Positions 44,112 through 52,898 are shown, counted from the stretch's first letter. The stretch is 64,000 nucleotides of DNA from Dethiobacter sp. (GCA_020725465.1 DYEY01000068.1:62001-126000); one strand, 5' to 3'. Numbers and translations: made by a program. Notes: generated from the letters alone by a model not told the origin.

Positions 44112-46268
44112 TTAAAGCTTGCGCAACGGGGCATAGCGGGCTATCACTTTTTTGGGGCCGATGGCAGGGAAATTGATGGTAAGCACAGTGTCACCGTCAC
44201 TTAAAGTATCCACCGCCTGTACCTCCCCCACTCCCCATTTGGCGTGCTCCACCCTGTCCCCCGCCCGCAGTGCCGCTGCTTCTTTGGTCTCCGGGGCACC
44301 TTGGGCTGTGCCTGTACCCGCAAAACCGGAGCCTGCCGCGGCCACAACCGCGGCTTTGGCAGCGACCCGCTCGGTATATTCCCGCGGTATCTCCAGAAGA
44401 AAACGGGACGGCAAATTACACATCACTTCCCCGAACAGGTTACGCCGCCGGGCATAGGACAGGTAGAGGCGGCGCCTGGCCCTGGTGATTCCCACATAAC
44501 AGAGCCGCCGTTCCTCTTCGATGCCGTCTGCTGTTTCGAAGGCACGGACGTGGGGGAGGATGCCTTCTTCCAACCCGGCGATAAAAACCGCGGGAAATTC
44601 CAGCCCCTTGGCGGAGTGCAGGGTCATCAGCACCACCTGGGGCAGGTCTGTATCGGGCAGGGTATCGATATCGCTGATAAGAGCCAGTTGGGTCAGAAAA
44701 GCAGTCAGGCTCTTATCTTCACTCTCTTTTACGAAGTTCTGGGCGGCGGTGACAAACTCCCGCAGGTTTTCCTCGCGACTTTGTGCCTGTTCCGTGCCTT
44801 CGGCCCGCAGCTCAGCCAGGTAGCCGCTTTGCACCAGCACCTCCATGGCCAGTTCATCTACCGCTAAGTATTCCCGCATTTTGCCCAGATTTTCCATCAG
44901 TTCAAAAAAAGCGGTTACCTTTTTCTGCGGGCCGGGCCCCAGGCCCGCCTCCCGGGCCAGGCCCAGTGCCCTGTAAAGGGAAAGGTTTCGCTCCCGGGAG
45001 AAGCTCTGCAGGCGGCTCACCGTAGCGTCGCCGATGCCGCGGCGGGGGACATTGATAGCTCTCTGCAGGCTTACCTCGTCGTCGGGGTTGTCGATAACCC
45101 GGAGATATGCCAGGATGTCTCTGACTTCCCTGCGCTCCCAGAAACGCAGTCCGCCAACCATCTGGTAAGAGATATTCTCCCGTACCATGATTTCCTCGAT
45201 AACCCTGGACTGGGCGTTGGTCCGGTACAAAACGGCGAACTGGTCGCAGCAGTGAGCGTTTTTTCTTATTTCCCCGGCGATAAAGCGGGCCTCTTCGTAC
45301 TCATCACCCGCTTCGTACACCACCACCTGGTCGCCCGGTCCCTGACGCGTCCAGAGCTTCTTATCCCTGCGGCCGCTGTTGTTTCGCACCACGTGCCAGG
45401 CGGCCTCCAGGATATGGCCGGAGGAGCGGTAGTTCTCCTCCAGTTTGACAACCCTGGCCTCGGGCCAGTCCCGCTCGAAATCCAGGATATTGCGCAGGTC
45501 AGCGCCCCGAAACTGATATATGGACTGGTCATCGTCACCCACCACGCAGATATTGCGGTGTTCCCCGGCCAGCAGCCGTATTATCTCGTACTGGGCGCGG
45601 TTGGTATCCTGGTACTCGTCCACCAGGATGTAACGGAACTGCCTCCGGTACCTGGCCAGCACTTCCGGGTAATCGTGAAACAGCTTTACCAGGAGCAGGA
45701 GAAGGTCGTCAAAGTCCATGGCGTTATTGGCCCGCAGGCGCTCCTGGTAGGCGCGGAAAATCCGGGCCAAATTCCTCTGGTAATAGTTGTCTGCCTGCTC
45801 TGCGTAAGCGTCGGCGTCTCCCAGCTCGTTTTTAAACCGGCTGATAGCGGCCAACACCCCGCGCGGTTTGAACCGGGAACCATCTATATCCAGTTCCTTC
45901 ATGGCGTTTTTTATGGTGTTTAACTGGTCCGCGTCGTCATAGATCACAAAAGTGGGACGGTACCCCAAAAGCACCGCGTTTTCCCTGAGCAGGCGCGCCG
46001 CCGCTGAGTGGAAGGTGGTTACCCATATCCCCCTGACTGGTCCCACCAGGTTTTCCACCCGGGACCGCATCTCTGCCGCCGCCTTGTTGGTAAAGGTCAG
46101 GGCCAGAATGGCCCAGGGGCTAACCCCCTTCTCTTTGATAAGGTGGGCGATACGTTGGGTGATGACGCGGGTTTTGCCGCTACCGGCGCCCGCCAGCACC
46201 AGGAGTGGCCCTTCGGTGCAGCGGACGGCCTCCTGCTGTGCTTCGTTTAACCCGTTGTTGTCAAACAT
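44112..46268 (-). CDS. pcrA: ATP-dependent DNA helicase PcrA/UvrD
   Basis: 718 aa superfamily 1A helicase, 3'-5' direction, for repair and replication restart. Walker A AGAGSGKTRVITQR, motif II VDEYQDTNRAQYE, motif III GDDDQSIYQFRGAD, motif V LMTLHSAKGLEFP, motif VI CYVGITRARRRLY. The C-terminal 50 residues form the Tudor-like polymerase-binding part (GDRVEHAKWGVGEV). GGAGGT precedes the start. Confidence 0.96.
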   Translation of the reverse strand: MFDNNGLNEAQQEAVRCTEGPLLVLAGAGSGKTRVITQRIAHLIKEKGVSPWAILALTFTNKAAAEMRSRVENLVGPVRGIWVTTFHSAAARLLRENAVLLGYRPTFVIYDDADQLNTIKNAMKELDIDGSRFKPRGVLAAISRFKNELGDADAYAEQADNYYQRNLARIFRAYQERLRANNAMDFDDLLLLLVKLFHDYPEVLARYRRQFRYILVDEYQDTNRAQYEIIRLLAGEHRNICVVGDDDQSIYQFRGADLRNILDFERDWPEARVVKLEENYRSSGHILEAAWHVVRNNSGRRDKKLWTRQGPGDQVVVYEAGDEYEEARFIAGEIRKNAHCCDQFAVLYRTNAQSRVIEEIMVRENISYQMVGGLRFWERREVRDILAYLRVIDNPDDEVSLQRAINVPRRGIGDATVSRLQSFSRERNLSLYRALGLAREAGLGPGPQKKVTAFFELMENLGKMREYLAVDELAMEVLVQSGYLAELRAEGTEQAQSREENLREFVTAAQNFVKESEDKSLTAFLTQLALISDIDTLPDTDLPQVVLMTLHSAKGLEFPAVFIAGLEEGILPHVRAFETADGIEEERRLCYVGITRARRRLYLSYARRRNLFGEVMCNLPSRFLLEIPREYTERVAAKAAVVAAAGSGFAGTGTAQGAPETKEAAALRAGDRVEHAKWGVGEVQAVDTLSDGDTVLTINFPAIGPKKVIARYAPLRKL

Positions 46269-46316
46269 TTCATACCTCCACAGGCTGTCAGACTGATTGT
46301 CCCCAGGAACAGGCGA

Positions 46317-46343
46317 AGAAAAAAGCAGCCCTGGTCTGCTTTA
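46317..46343 (-). terminator. Terminator overlapping the end of the YerC gene
   Basis: Minus-strand AAAGCAG and CTGCTTT around a 7-nt loop, then six T. The stem starts within the stop codon of the gene ending at 46341. Confidence 0.8.
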
Positions 46344-46655
46344 TTCTTTCCTTTTAGCTGCCTCCGCTTCTGCCAGGCGCTCCAGCACCAGCCCGTAACC
46401 TCCGGGACCATACTGCAGGAAGCGTTTTACCCGGCTGATGGTGGCCGAACTGGCCCCCGTCTCCAGCTCCACCTGCTGGTAAGTCTTTCCCTCTTTCAGC
46501 ATACGGGCCACCTGGAGGCGCTGGGCCAGCGACTTAATTTCGTTTATGGTACAGACATCCTCAAAGAACTGGTAGCATTCCTCTTCATTCCGGAGCAGAA
46601 GTATAGCCCGGAAGAGTTGGTCAACACTGGCATCCTTCAGTTTCGGGTTAGCCAC
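46341..46655 (-). CDS. YerC/YecD family TrpR-like regulator
   Basis: 104 aa. TrpR-fold DNA-binding protein, common upstream of pcrA in Firmicutes. Seen: FFEDVCTINEIKSLAQRLQVA and the helix-turn-helix TYQQVELETGASSATISRVKR. Target unknown. The GTG at 46655 has GGAGG eight nt upstream; the GTG three codons earlier overlaps that site. Confidence 0.88.
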   Translation of the reverse strand: MANPKLKDASVDQLFRAILLLRNEEECYQFFEDVCTINEIKSLAQRLQVARMLKEGKTYQQVELETGASSATISRVKRFLQYGPGGYGLVLERLAEAEAAKRKE

Positions 46656-46760
46656 ACTGCACACCTCCGGCGATCACTGACTTTTATATTCGTTGCCATC
46701 CGGGCAATTCCTTCCTGTAAAGCCTGTTCATGCCCGATTCTCAGCCTTCCCAGCCCACCG

Positions 46761-46772
46761 GCAAAGCTTTGC
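46761..46772. repeat. 12-bp perfect palindrome
   Basis: GCAAAGCTTTGC lies between the divergent YerC and lipoprotein genes; a partly related GCAAAGCATGC follows at once. Possible operator for the adjacent TrpR-like regulator, unproven. Confidence 0.35.
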
Positions 46773-46858
46773 AAAGCATGCAAGGTGGATGCATTCTCCT
46801 GGTGCACATGAGGGTAAAGTATGTTAGAATATACGGAGAAACAGAAGGGGGAACAGAT

Positions 46859-47563
46859 ATGAGGAAATGCCTGTCCATAGCTTTATTGTTTTTACTGGTA
46901 ACAGCCGTCTCCTGCAGCAGGACAGACAAGCCCGCGACACCGGATCCTCCCGCCAAACCTGAGCCGCAAATGACAGCGACGCAGGTGGTGGAAAAGATCG
47001 TGGCCTTCAGTAACAGCCTTAAGACTTTCAGGGGTGTTACAGTGATGACCGCTGAATTTGACGGTCAGACCATCACCGATGAGTATGAAGTGTGGTACGG
47101 CGGGGAGGGTCTTACCCGCCTGGAATGGAATACACCCGAAATAGGGAAATCAATTATCGTTATGGACGGCAGCCAATCCTGGTATTATATCGAAGGGGAC
47201 AACCTGGTATACCTAAGCGACATTGATGAAGAAACCCTGCAGGCAGCCGGCCTTTTTGTGCACCTGCAGGACCCGGCCGCCGGCAACGACTTCACCTATC
47301 TGGGCATGGAAGAAGTGGAAGGACGGATGGCTCACGTATTGGAAGTCAGGCCCAAAGAGATGCCCTCCCTGGCGGTGGTAACCTGGTACGTGGATGCGCA
47401 AACCTGGTTCCCGTTCATTACTGAGTCGGAGATGAGCGGTATCATTACCCGTACGGTTTTCCGCAGCTTTGAAATTAATCCTGTCCTTGACCCGGCGGTT
47501 TTTAGCTTCACCCCGCCCGAAGGCACCGAAGTGCTGCGGGTGGATGACCTGATCGACGCTTAA
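46859..47563 (+). CDS. LolA-like outer-membrane-lipoprotein-sorting-fold lipoprotein
   Basis: 234 aa. Lipoprotein signal with Cys in TAVSC at about residue 19, a Pro-rich linker, then a LolA/RseB-like half-barrel: FSNSLKTFRGVTVMTAEFDG, DGSQSWYYIEGDNLVYL, WYVDAQTWFPF and DPAVFSFTPPEGTEVL. In Firmicutes such proteins sit on the outer face of the cytoplasmic membrane; their function is unclear. AAGGGGG precedes the ATG. An extended -10 (TGTTAGAAT) at 46822-46830 may be its promoter. Confidence 0.8.
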   Translation: MRKCLSIALLFLLVTAVSCSRTDKPATPDPPAKPEPQMTATQVVEKIVAFSNSLKTFRGVTVMTAEFDGQTITDEYEVWYGGEGLTRLEWNTPEIGKSIIVMDGSQSWYYIEGDNLVYLSDIDEETLQAAGLFVHLQDPAAGNDFTYLGMEEVEGRMAHVLEVRPKEMPSLAVVTWYVDAQTWFPFITESEMSGIITRTVFRSFEINPVLDPAVFSFTPPEGTEVLRVDDLIDA

Positions 47564-47574
47564 GCCGGGATTAC

Positions 47575-47612
47575 CCAAAAATAACCGGGGCTTTACACCC
47601 CGGCTTTTTTAT
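47575..47612. terminator. Bidirectional terminator between convergent genes
   Basis: CCGGGG and CCCCGG around a 7-nt loop, flanked by AAAAATAA and TTTTTTATT. It includes the last bases of the convergent nitroreductase gene. Confidence 0.85.
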
Positions 47613-48403
47613 TGGCCTGTTTCCGGCCAGAAGCGTGCAACTGCAGGCGGTGTGAGATGCTCCGTTACCAGTTTAACTCCGGCTGCTGCCGCCCCCAGCT
47701 CAAAATGAAGCATGGCGATGCCGCAGTCCAGACGTTTTGGCACTCTGGGGTAAGGGTCTATCCCGGCTGCCCACAGCGTCACAACTTCCCCTGTCACGTG
47801 AAAACGCCACGGTTGCCTGTTGGTTGCCGACGGCGCCAGGCGCGCAGCCAACAGGCCCGCTTTCACCCAGTGAGGCCACTCCTGTTCCGGCAAACCGGTG
47901 GTGATCTCCCACAGGGGTTTGCGGCGGTCACCCCGGGCCAGGCCACGCATCACCCTGTCCTGCAGGTGTTCCCGGTCCGGGGCATAACCCACCGGTGACA
48001 CTGCCAAAACCTTTTCACCTGTGGCCAGTCTTACCTCTGCCGCCACCACCCGGGGGTTGTAAAAACCTCCCACCCAGCAGGTGGCAAGGCCAAGGGCGGT
48101 CGCCTCAAGGATTATCCCTTCGCCCAGGTACCCGGTCATCTCAAAAACACGGGGATCCTTCATCAGGCCCACCAGCGCTATGTAAGACACCGCACCGGTT
48201 ATGACCCCGTAGCCCAGAAAGCCGGTAAAAATATTATATTTTGTTTCCGGCACCAGTACGGCGCGCACACAGGCGGAAGGCCTGAACTCCCGGCAGGCTG
48301 CTTCAAGAGCGGACATCTCCTCCGGCCCGGGAGGCAACCCGTTGTAAACACGGGTTGACCTTCTTTTAAAAATCGCGGCATGCCATCGTTCCACCGGCAG
48401 CAT
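47609..48403 (-). CDS. Nitroreductase-family protein (TM1586 type)
   Basis: 264 aa. Two half-repeats of the nitroreductase fold, as in the Thermotoga TM1586-type proteins. FMN-contact blocks are FKRRSTRVYNGLPPG near the N-terminus, YLGEGIILEATALGLATCWVGGF, SPVGYAP and LAPSATNRQPWRFH. Substrate unknown. GGGGGAGGA precedes the ATG. Confidence 0.85.
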   Translation of the reverse strand: MLPVERWHAAIFKRRSTRVYNGLPPGPEEMSALEAACREFRPSACVRAVLVPETKYNIFTGFLGYGVITGAVSYIALVGLMKDPRVFEMTGYLGEGIILEATALGLATCWVGGFYNPRVVAAEVRLATGEKVLAVSPVGYAPDREHLQDRVMRGLARGDRRKPLWEITTGLPEQEWPHWVKAGLLAARLAPSATNRQPWRFHVTGEVVTLWAAGIDPYPRVPKRLDCGIAMLHFELGAAAAGVKLVTEHLTPPAVARFWPETGQ

Positions 48404-48563
48404 GGTGTCCTCCCCCGTCTTTTCCTTACGTCATAACTTTGCCGCTTGTCACCGGGAAAGTCAATTAGCTCTACGTTTCCATCAGGATGTCCGGGGTCCC
48501 GTGCTGTTCCATCATTTCGCATGCAATGCAAGTCTTTGTCAGGCCGCCTGCACGGGCTTTTTA

Positions 48564-49100
48564 TTACCTTCCGTAGTTTTCGCTTTTTTCAAAAAACCTC
48601 TGCCCAACGGCACAGGCGGGGCAAACAAAGGGGGCCTCCACTGAAACGGCGGCGTAGCCGCAGTTGCGGCACTTCCAGCCTACTTCCCCATCCTTTTTAA
48701 ATATTTTGCCCTCTTTGAGGTCCTCCAGCAGGGCAAGGAAGCGTTTTTCATGGGCTTCTTCAGCCCTGGCCACGGCCGCGAAGAAGTCTGCAATGTCGTT
48801 GAATCCTTCTTCCCGCGCTTCTTTTTCAAACTGGCGGTACATCTGGGTCCACTCGTAGTTTTCACCGCCCGCGGCTGCCTCCAGGTTTTCCGCCGTCTTT
48901 CCTATCGCTTTCAGGTAGTTAAGCGCCCGGCGGGCGTGAGCTTTTTCGTGGTCGGCCGTTTCCTCAAAGACGGCGGCAATCTGCTCAAAGCCCTCCCTGC
49001 GTGCCGCGTCAGCAAAGTAAGTGTACTTGTTCCGCGCCTGTGACTCGCCGGCAAAAGCAGCTTTCAGGTTTTTCTCGGTCTTGGTTCCTTCCAGGTTCAT
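48564..49100 (-). CDS. Rubrerythrin
   Basis: 178 aa. Di-iron four-helix domain with the two ExxH-type ligand sets (ESQARNKYTYFADAA, EETADHEKAHARRAL, AEEAHEKRFLALLED) and a C-terminal rubredoxin-like domain (CRNCGYA, CPACAVGQ). Peroxide reduction in anaerobes. The ATG at 49100 follows AAGGAG. It begins 49 bp after the DnaE2-like gene on the same strand with no terminator between, so partial co-transcription with the SOS gene is possible. Confidence 0.94.
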   Translation of the reverse strand: MNLEGTKTEKNLKAAFAGESQARNKYTYFADAARREGFEQIAAVFEETADHEKAHARRALNYLKAIGKTAENLEAAAGGENYEWTQMYRQFEKEAREEGFNDIADFFAAVARAEEAHEKRFLALLEDLKEGKIFKKDGEVGWKCRNCGYAAVSVEAPFVCPACAVGQRFFEKSENYGR

Positions 49101-49149
49101 CTTATTTCTCCTTTCTGTCTTGTTCCTATATCTTTTCGCATTTGAGCCA

Positions 49150-52100
49150 TTAAATTCCTGCCTGCTCCAGCAAAGAATTCCCCGCTGCCACAAGAGGCAG
49201 CACTTCTTCCACTATCACCGAATCACCGTCGGCAGAAACCCTGCCTGACACCGCGACCATGCCGTCATGCACCCTGTGGTGGCAACGCCGGTAGACAGCC
49301 GGGTAAAAAAGCGCCTCGGCCAGGCCGCTCTCATCGGAAAGCAGCAGCGTCAGCATAACCCCTCCCCGCTTCAGGCGACGCCGCGAGCGGCTGACCACCA
49401 TCCCGGCCACTGTTACCGCCTGCCCCGGCGGCAGGGTGGGAAGGAGAGAGAGAGGTGTAAACTTTCTCTGTCCGGCAGCGACCAGGCAGGACAGCGGGTG
49501 GGCGGAAAGGGACATGCCCAAATTGGCCATCTCCGCCGACACCGCCTCAACCAGGGTGTAGGGAGCCAGCCCGGGAGCCGGCGGCAGCAGCTCCCCCGGC
49601 AGGAACTCCGCAAGGCTGATTTGTCCGGGAACCCGGGAAGACCACTTCAGTACGTCGTCCAGGGTGGCCAGCACCTGCCTCTGGTTCAGATTAAAACAAC
49701 CAAAAGCGCCCACCTTGGCCAGGTTTACCAGGGCGGTTCGCCTGAGGGCGCTCCGGCCCACCCGGTTGCAGAAGTCGGGTAGGCTATGAAAAGGGCCCGC
49801 CTGTCGTGCATTTAAAATAGCCATTACACCACGCGTACCCAGGTCCCGCACCAGGTGGAGGCCCGCCCGGATGGCCGAACCTTCAGGCATAAACCGGTAA
49901 CAGCTCCGGTTTACATCGGGGGACAGAACCGGTATGCCCCTGGCCCGGGCCTCTTCCACATAGACGGCGGGACCGTAGTAGCCCCCTCCCGCACTGAGCA
50001 GCGCCGCATAAAACTCTACCGGGTAATGCAGCTTCATAAAAGCGGTCCAGTAAGACACCAGCGCGTAGGCGGCGGAGTGGGCCTTGTTGAAGCTGTAGCC
50101 GGCAAAGCGGCAGAGATAGTTAAAAACCTCTTCCGCTTCTTCCCGGCTAAGTCCCCGGACCTCCGCCCCGGCCAGAAATTTGGGGCGATGGTATTCTTTT
50201 AAGGCCGGTGAGCGGCGCGACATTTCACGGCGCAGATCATCCGCCTCACCCGGCGTATAACCTCCTATCTGGCAGGCGGCACGCATCACCTGTTCCTGGT
50301 AGAGCACCACGCCATATGTGTCCGCCAGGATGGGAGCAAGAACAAAGTGAGGACAGGAAGTTTCCTCCCTGCGGTGCCGGCGGGCGATGAACGCCTCCAC
50401 CATCCCGCTCTCCCAGGGGCCGGGCCGGTAGAGAGACAAAAGGTGGACCAGGTCGTAAATATGCTCAGGGGCCAGGCGGCGCAGCACCCGGCGCATACCG
50501 AAGCTCTCCAGCTGGAAACAGCCCAGAGTCTCGCCCCGGCGCAGCAACGCAAAGGTCTCACCGTCATCCAGAGGTATGCTGTCCAGGTTCAGGTTCAGGC
50601 CGTGACGCTCGCGGACGTAAACCAGGGTGTCATGAAGCACCGTCAGGTTGCGCGAGCCCAGGATATCTATCTTTAAAAAGCCCTGCTCCTCCACGTCATC
50701 CTTGTCCCACTGGGTGAGGATCTCACCGGCGGGACCGCGGCAAAGAGGCATCACCGCCGCCAGTTTTTCCCTGCCGATAATAACGCCGCTGGCATGGGTG
50801 GAGAGATGGCGGCAGAGACCTTCGATCTTTTTGGCCGCCGCCAGTACGGCGGCGGCACCCTCTCCCCGCAGGGCGGGGGAGGTAAACTCGGGGAACCGCT
50901 CCATGGCGGCGGCGATACCGCCAGGTCCGCTGTAGTGGGGCAGTGCCTCCGCCACCGCCGCCACCTTTTCCGCCGTCACGTCCAGGATCTTACCCGACTC
51001 ACGGGCGGCAGCCCGGGCGCCCAAGGTGCTGAAAGTGCTTACCTGGGCTACCCTGTCCGCGCCGTAAGCCTCCTTCAGGTAAGTGACAAGTTCGTCGCGG
51101 CGGCGCTGGCAGACATCCAGGTCAATATCAGGGAAGCCAGGACGGTCCTCGCTCAGAAAACGCTCGAAATACAAGCCATGGGCCAGTGGATCCACCCGGG
51201 TGATACCAAGAAGAAAGGCAGCCAGGCTGCCTCCGGCCGAGCCGCGCCCCGGACCAACCGGGATGCCGCTCTGACGGGCGTGGCGGACCAGGTCGTGCAC
51301 AATTAAAAAATAAGAGGCCAGGCCCTTCCCGCAGATTACCGACAGCTCCCGCTCCAGGCGCGCGGCCGCCTCACTTGTGGCCTTTCCCGCCTTCAGGGCT
51401 TCCAGGCATAACCGGCGCAAAGCCCGCTCCGGGCTTTCACCTCCGGGCAAGCTGAGGACGGGCAGGTGAAGTCCCCCGCTTTTTAACTCAAAAGAACAGC
51501 GCTCTGCCACGGCCAGGGTATTGGCACAGGCACCAGGGAAAGCGGAAAAAGTGCTGTGCATATAGCCAGGGTCTTTTAATGAGTAATCTTCACCGGGCAG
51601 AAAGTAACGGTGAGCGCCGGCCAACGGGCGCCCGGCACGGATGGAATTCACCATGCGGTATACCAGGTCGTCCTCCGGCCTGACGTAATGGACGTTGTTG
51701 GCGGCCACCAGCGGCACACCCAGTTTCAGCGCTTCCGCCGCCAGCTGCCGGTTAAAGCGTGCCTCGCCCGGCAGTCCGGCAGCCTCCAGACCAAGATACA
51801 AATCGGCGCCGAACACCGGAAGCAGGTTGGCCAGAGCCGCCGCTGCCGCCTGCAGGCAGGCGGTGCCGTCCAGGCTGGTGTTGTCGCCACGGGTGTGGAG
51901 CACCGCGGTTAACCCCGCCGCGTGCTCCTCCAGGGCAGTAAATTCAACCTGCCCGGGACGGCCGGCCAACTGAGCATCATTAACCAGGGCAAGAAGGCCG
52001 GCCCACCCTTCCCGGTCACGGACCAGGAGGACCAGCGGCAGCCCGGAAGGAAGCCGGAATTCGGCGCCCAGTATGGGCTTTACGCCATGGCGGCGCATTA

Positions 52101-52257
52101 TTTCACTAAAACGGACAGCCCCGTGCAACACTCCGTAGTCGGTGAGGGCAACGGCCGGCATACCCAATTCCGCCGCCCGCTCCGCCAGTTCTTCCAGCCG
52201 GCAGGCACCGCGCAGGAAACTGTACTCGCTGTGGACCCTCAGGTGGACAAAAGACAT
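49150..52257 (-). CDS. DNA polymerase III alpha subunit, DnaE2/ImuC-like
   Basis: 1035 aa. N-terminal PHP domain (FVHLRVHSEYSFLRGACR), polymerase core with GPGRGSAGGSLAAFLLG and catalytic acids in FPDIDLDVCQRRRDEL, helix-hairpin-helix region, and a C-terminal OB fold (AVTVAGMVVSRSRRRL). It is shorter than replicative DnaE (about 1150 aa) and fits error-prone DnaE2/ImuC. A LexA box at 52277 sits on its promoter. ImuA and ImuB genes are absent nearby. The ATG at 52257 follows GAGGGCG; upstream residues in the open frame are not conserved. Confidence 0.88.
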   Translation of the reverse strand: MSFVHLRVHSEYSFLRGACRLEELAERAAELGMPAVALTDYGVLHGAVRFSEIMRRHGVKPILGAEFRLPSGLPLVLLVRDREGWAGLLALVNDAQLAGRPGQVEFTALEEHAAGLTAVLHTRGDNTSLDGTACLQAAAAALANLLPVFGADLYLGLEAAGLPGEARFNRQLAAEALKLGVPLVAANNVHYVRPEDDLVYRMVNSIRAGRPLAGAHRYFLPGEDYSLKDPGYMHSTFSAFPGACANTLAVAERCSFELKSGGLHLPVLSLPGGESPERALRRLCLEALKAGKATSEAAARLERELSVICGKGLASYFLIVHDLVRHARQSGIPVGPGRGSAGGSLAAFLLGITRVDPLAHGLYFERFLSEDRPGFPDIDLDVCQRRRDELVTYLKEAYGADRVAQVSTFSTLGARAAARESGKILDVTAEKVAAVAEALPHYSGPGGIAAAMERFPEFTSPALRGEGAAAVLAAAKKIEGLCRHLSTHASGVIIGREKLAAVMPLCRGPAGEILTQWDKDDVEEQGFLKIDILGSRNLTVLHDTLVYVRERHGLNLNLDSIPLDDGETFALLRRGETLGCFQLESFGMRRVLRRLAPEHIYDLVHLLSLYRPGPWESGMVEAFIARRHRREETSCPHFVLAPILADTYGVVLYQEQVMRAACQIGGYTPGEADDLRREMSRRSPALKEYHRPKFLAGAEVRGLSREEAEEVFNYLCRFAGYSFNKAHSAAYALVSYWTAFMKLHYPVEFYAALLSAGGGYYGPAVYVEEARARGIPVLSPDVNRSCYRFMPEGSAIRAGLHLVRDLGTRGVMAILNARQAGPFHSLPDFCNRVGRSALRRTALVNLAKVGAFGCFNLNQRQVLATLDDVLKWSSRVPGQISLAEFLPGELLPPAPGLAPYTLVEAVSAEMANLGMSLSAHPLSCLVAAGQRKFTPLSLLPTLPPGQAVTVAGMVVSRSRRRLKRGGVMLTLLLSDESGLAEALFYPAVYRRCHHRVHDGMVAVSGRVSADGDSVIVEEVLPLVAAGNSLLEQAGI

Positions 52258-52276
52258 CTCTTGCGCCCTCTTTCTG

Positions 52277-52290
52277 CGAACGTTTGTTCG
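52277..52290 (-). promoter_or_regulatory. LexA (SOS) box of the DnaE2-like gene
   Basis: CGAAC-N4-GTTCG, the Firmicutes LexA operator core, placed just downstream of the -10 at 52298 and 19 bp before the start codon. Bound LexA would block transcription start. Confidence 0.85.
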
Positions 52291-52297
52291 TATATTA

Positions 52298-52325
52298 TTA
52301 TATCCGCGGGCGCAGGGAAAAACAA
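52298..52325 (-). promoter_or_regulatory. Sigma-A promoter of the DnaE2-like gene
   Basis: Minus-strand TTGTTT, 16-bp spacer, TATAAT. The SOS box overlaps the predicted start point. Confidence 0.7.
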
Positions 52326-52365
52326 GTGGAATTAAACAGCCCCGGCAATTATACTGAAGCAAACG

Positions 52366-52389
52366 AAAAGACCGCACTGTAAAGTGCAG
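52366..52389 (-). terminator. Terminator after the selenocysteine-extended CopZ-like gene
   Basis: Minus-strand CTGCACT and AGTGCGG arms (one G-U) around TTAC, then TCTTTTCG. It begins just after the TAA at 52392, i.e. after the extended reading frame rather than right after the TGA. Confidence 0.75.
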
Positions 52390-52391
52390 CC

Positions 52392-52838
52392 TTAAATGCT
52401 TTCCAGAATTCGTGCAATCTCCGATTGCACAGCACCGGCGCATCAGGCGCCGGCGGGGTTTTTGGTGAGGCATTGCCCGCCATCTCCGGCACCGGTGGCC
52501 TTCTTCACTTCAGCCGGAGTTCGGGCGCCTTGCAGTACCGACCGGCGGATATCACCGCGGGTGACACCGGAACAATAGCAGATCAAAACATCATCGCCGG
52601 TCTCCTTGAACCAGACCGGGACGCTTACAGAGTGGCGGCTGAACTGGGTCTGCCTGTTTTCTCCGAAGTAAACTATGGGGCAATGAGACGACCGGCACAG
52701 GAAGAAGCTCTCACTGCGGGCAAGCTGCCGGTAGGCGGGCAGGACCAATGCCGGGACGGTCTCCGCCGGTACTTTCCTGCCCACCGCCCCGCAGCGGGGG
52801 CACCGGAGATCGTCCCGGGTTGAATTGTTACAATACAA
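52392..52838 (-). CDS. CopZ-type [2Fe-2S]/zinc metallochaperone, probable selenoprotein
   Basis: 148 aa with a TGA read as selenocysteine at codon 132 (52443-52445). The N-terminal zinc domain of the CopZ type has CPRCG and CRSSHCPIVYFGE. The C-terminal Fer2/BFD-like domain has CYCSGVTRGDI and, 30-odd residues on, GGQCLTKNPAGA. The frame then reads TGA-TGC and 15 more codons (AGAVQSEIARILESI) to TAA. Relatives, as I recall them, carry Cys-Cys at this point and a similar tail. A perfect 8-bp hairpin follows at SECIS distance. TTG at 52838 with GAGGTG is the likely start. The copper-binding HMA domain of Archaeoglobus CopZ is absent. Confidence 0.8.
52412..52430 (-). promoter_or_regulatory. Candidate bacterial SECIS element of the CopZ-like gene
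   Basis: Minus-strand GTGCAATC-GGA-GATTGCAC: a perfect 8-bp stem with a G-first loop. The loop begins 23 nt after the U of the UGA, inside the 16-37 nt window known for bacterial SECIS elements. It lies within the extended coding frame. Confidence 0.75.
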
Positions 52839-52869
52839 CGCACCCACCTCTTACAAACGGTCAATTTTT

Positions 52870-52888
52870 AAACCTGGGCCCCAGGTTT
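52870..52888 (-). repeat. Near-perfect palindrome after the MBL-fold gene
   Basis: AAACCTGGG and CCCAGGTTT with a single central base. As RNA it forms an 8-bp hairpin with a GGC loop that begins 21 nt after the U of the TGA stop of the upstream gene. No T run follows, so it is not a typical terminator. Confidence 0.6.
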
Positions 52889-52898
52889 ACCGTCCCTG

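Noticed and set aside
48419-48531. Short minus-strand frame encoding an MRNDGTARDPGHPDG-like peptide
   Set aside because: It overlaps the start of the nitroreductase gene, has no ribosome site and no recognised family; composition alone makes it look protein-like.
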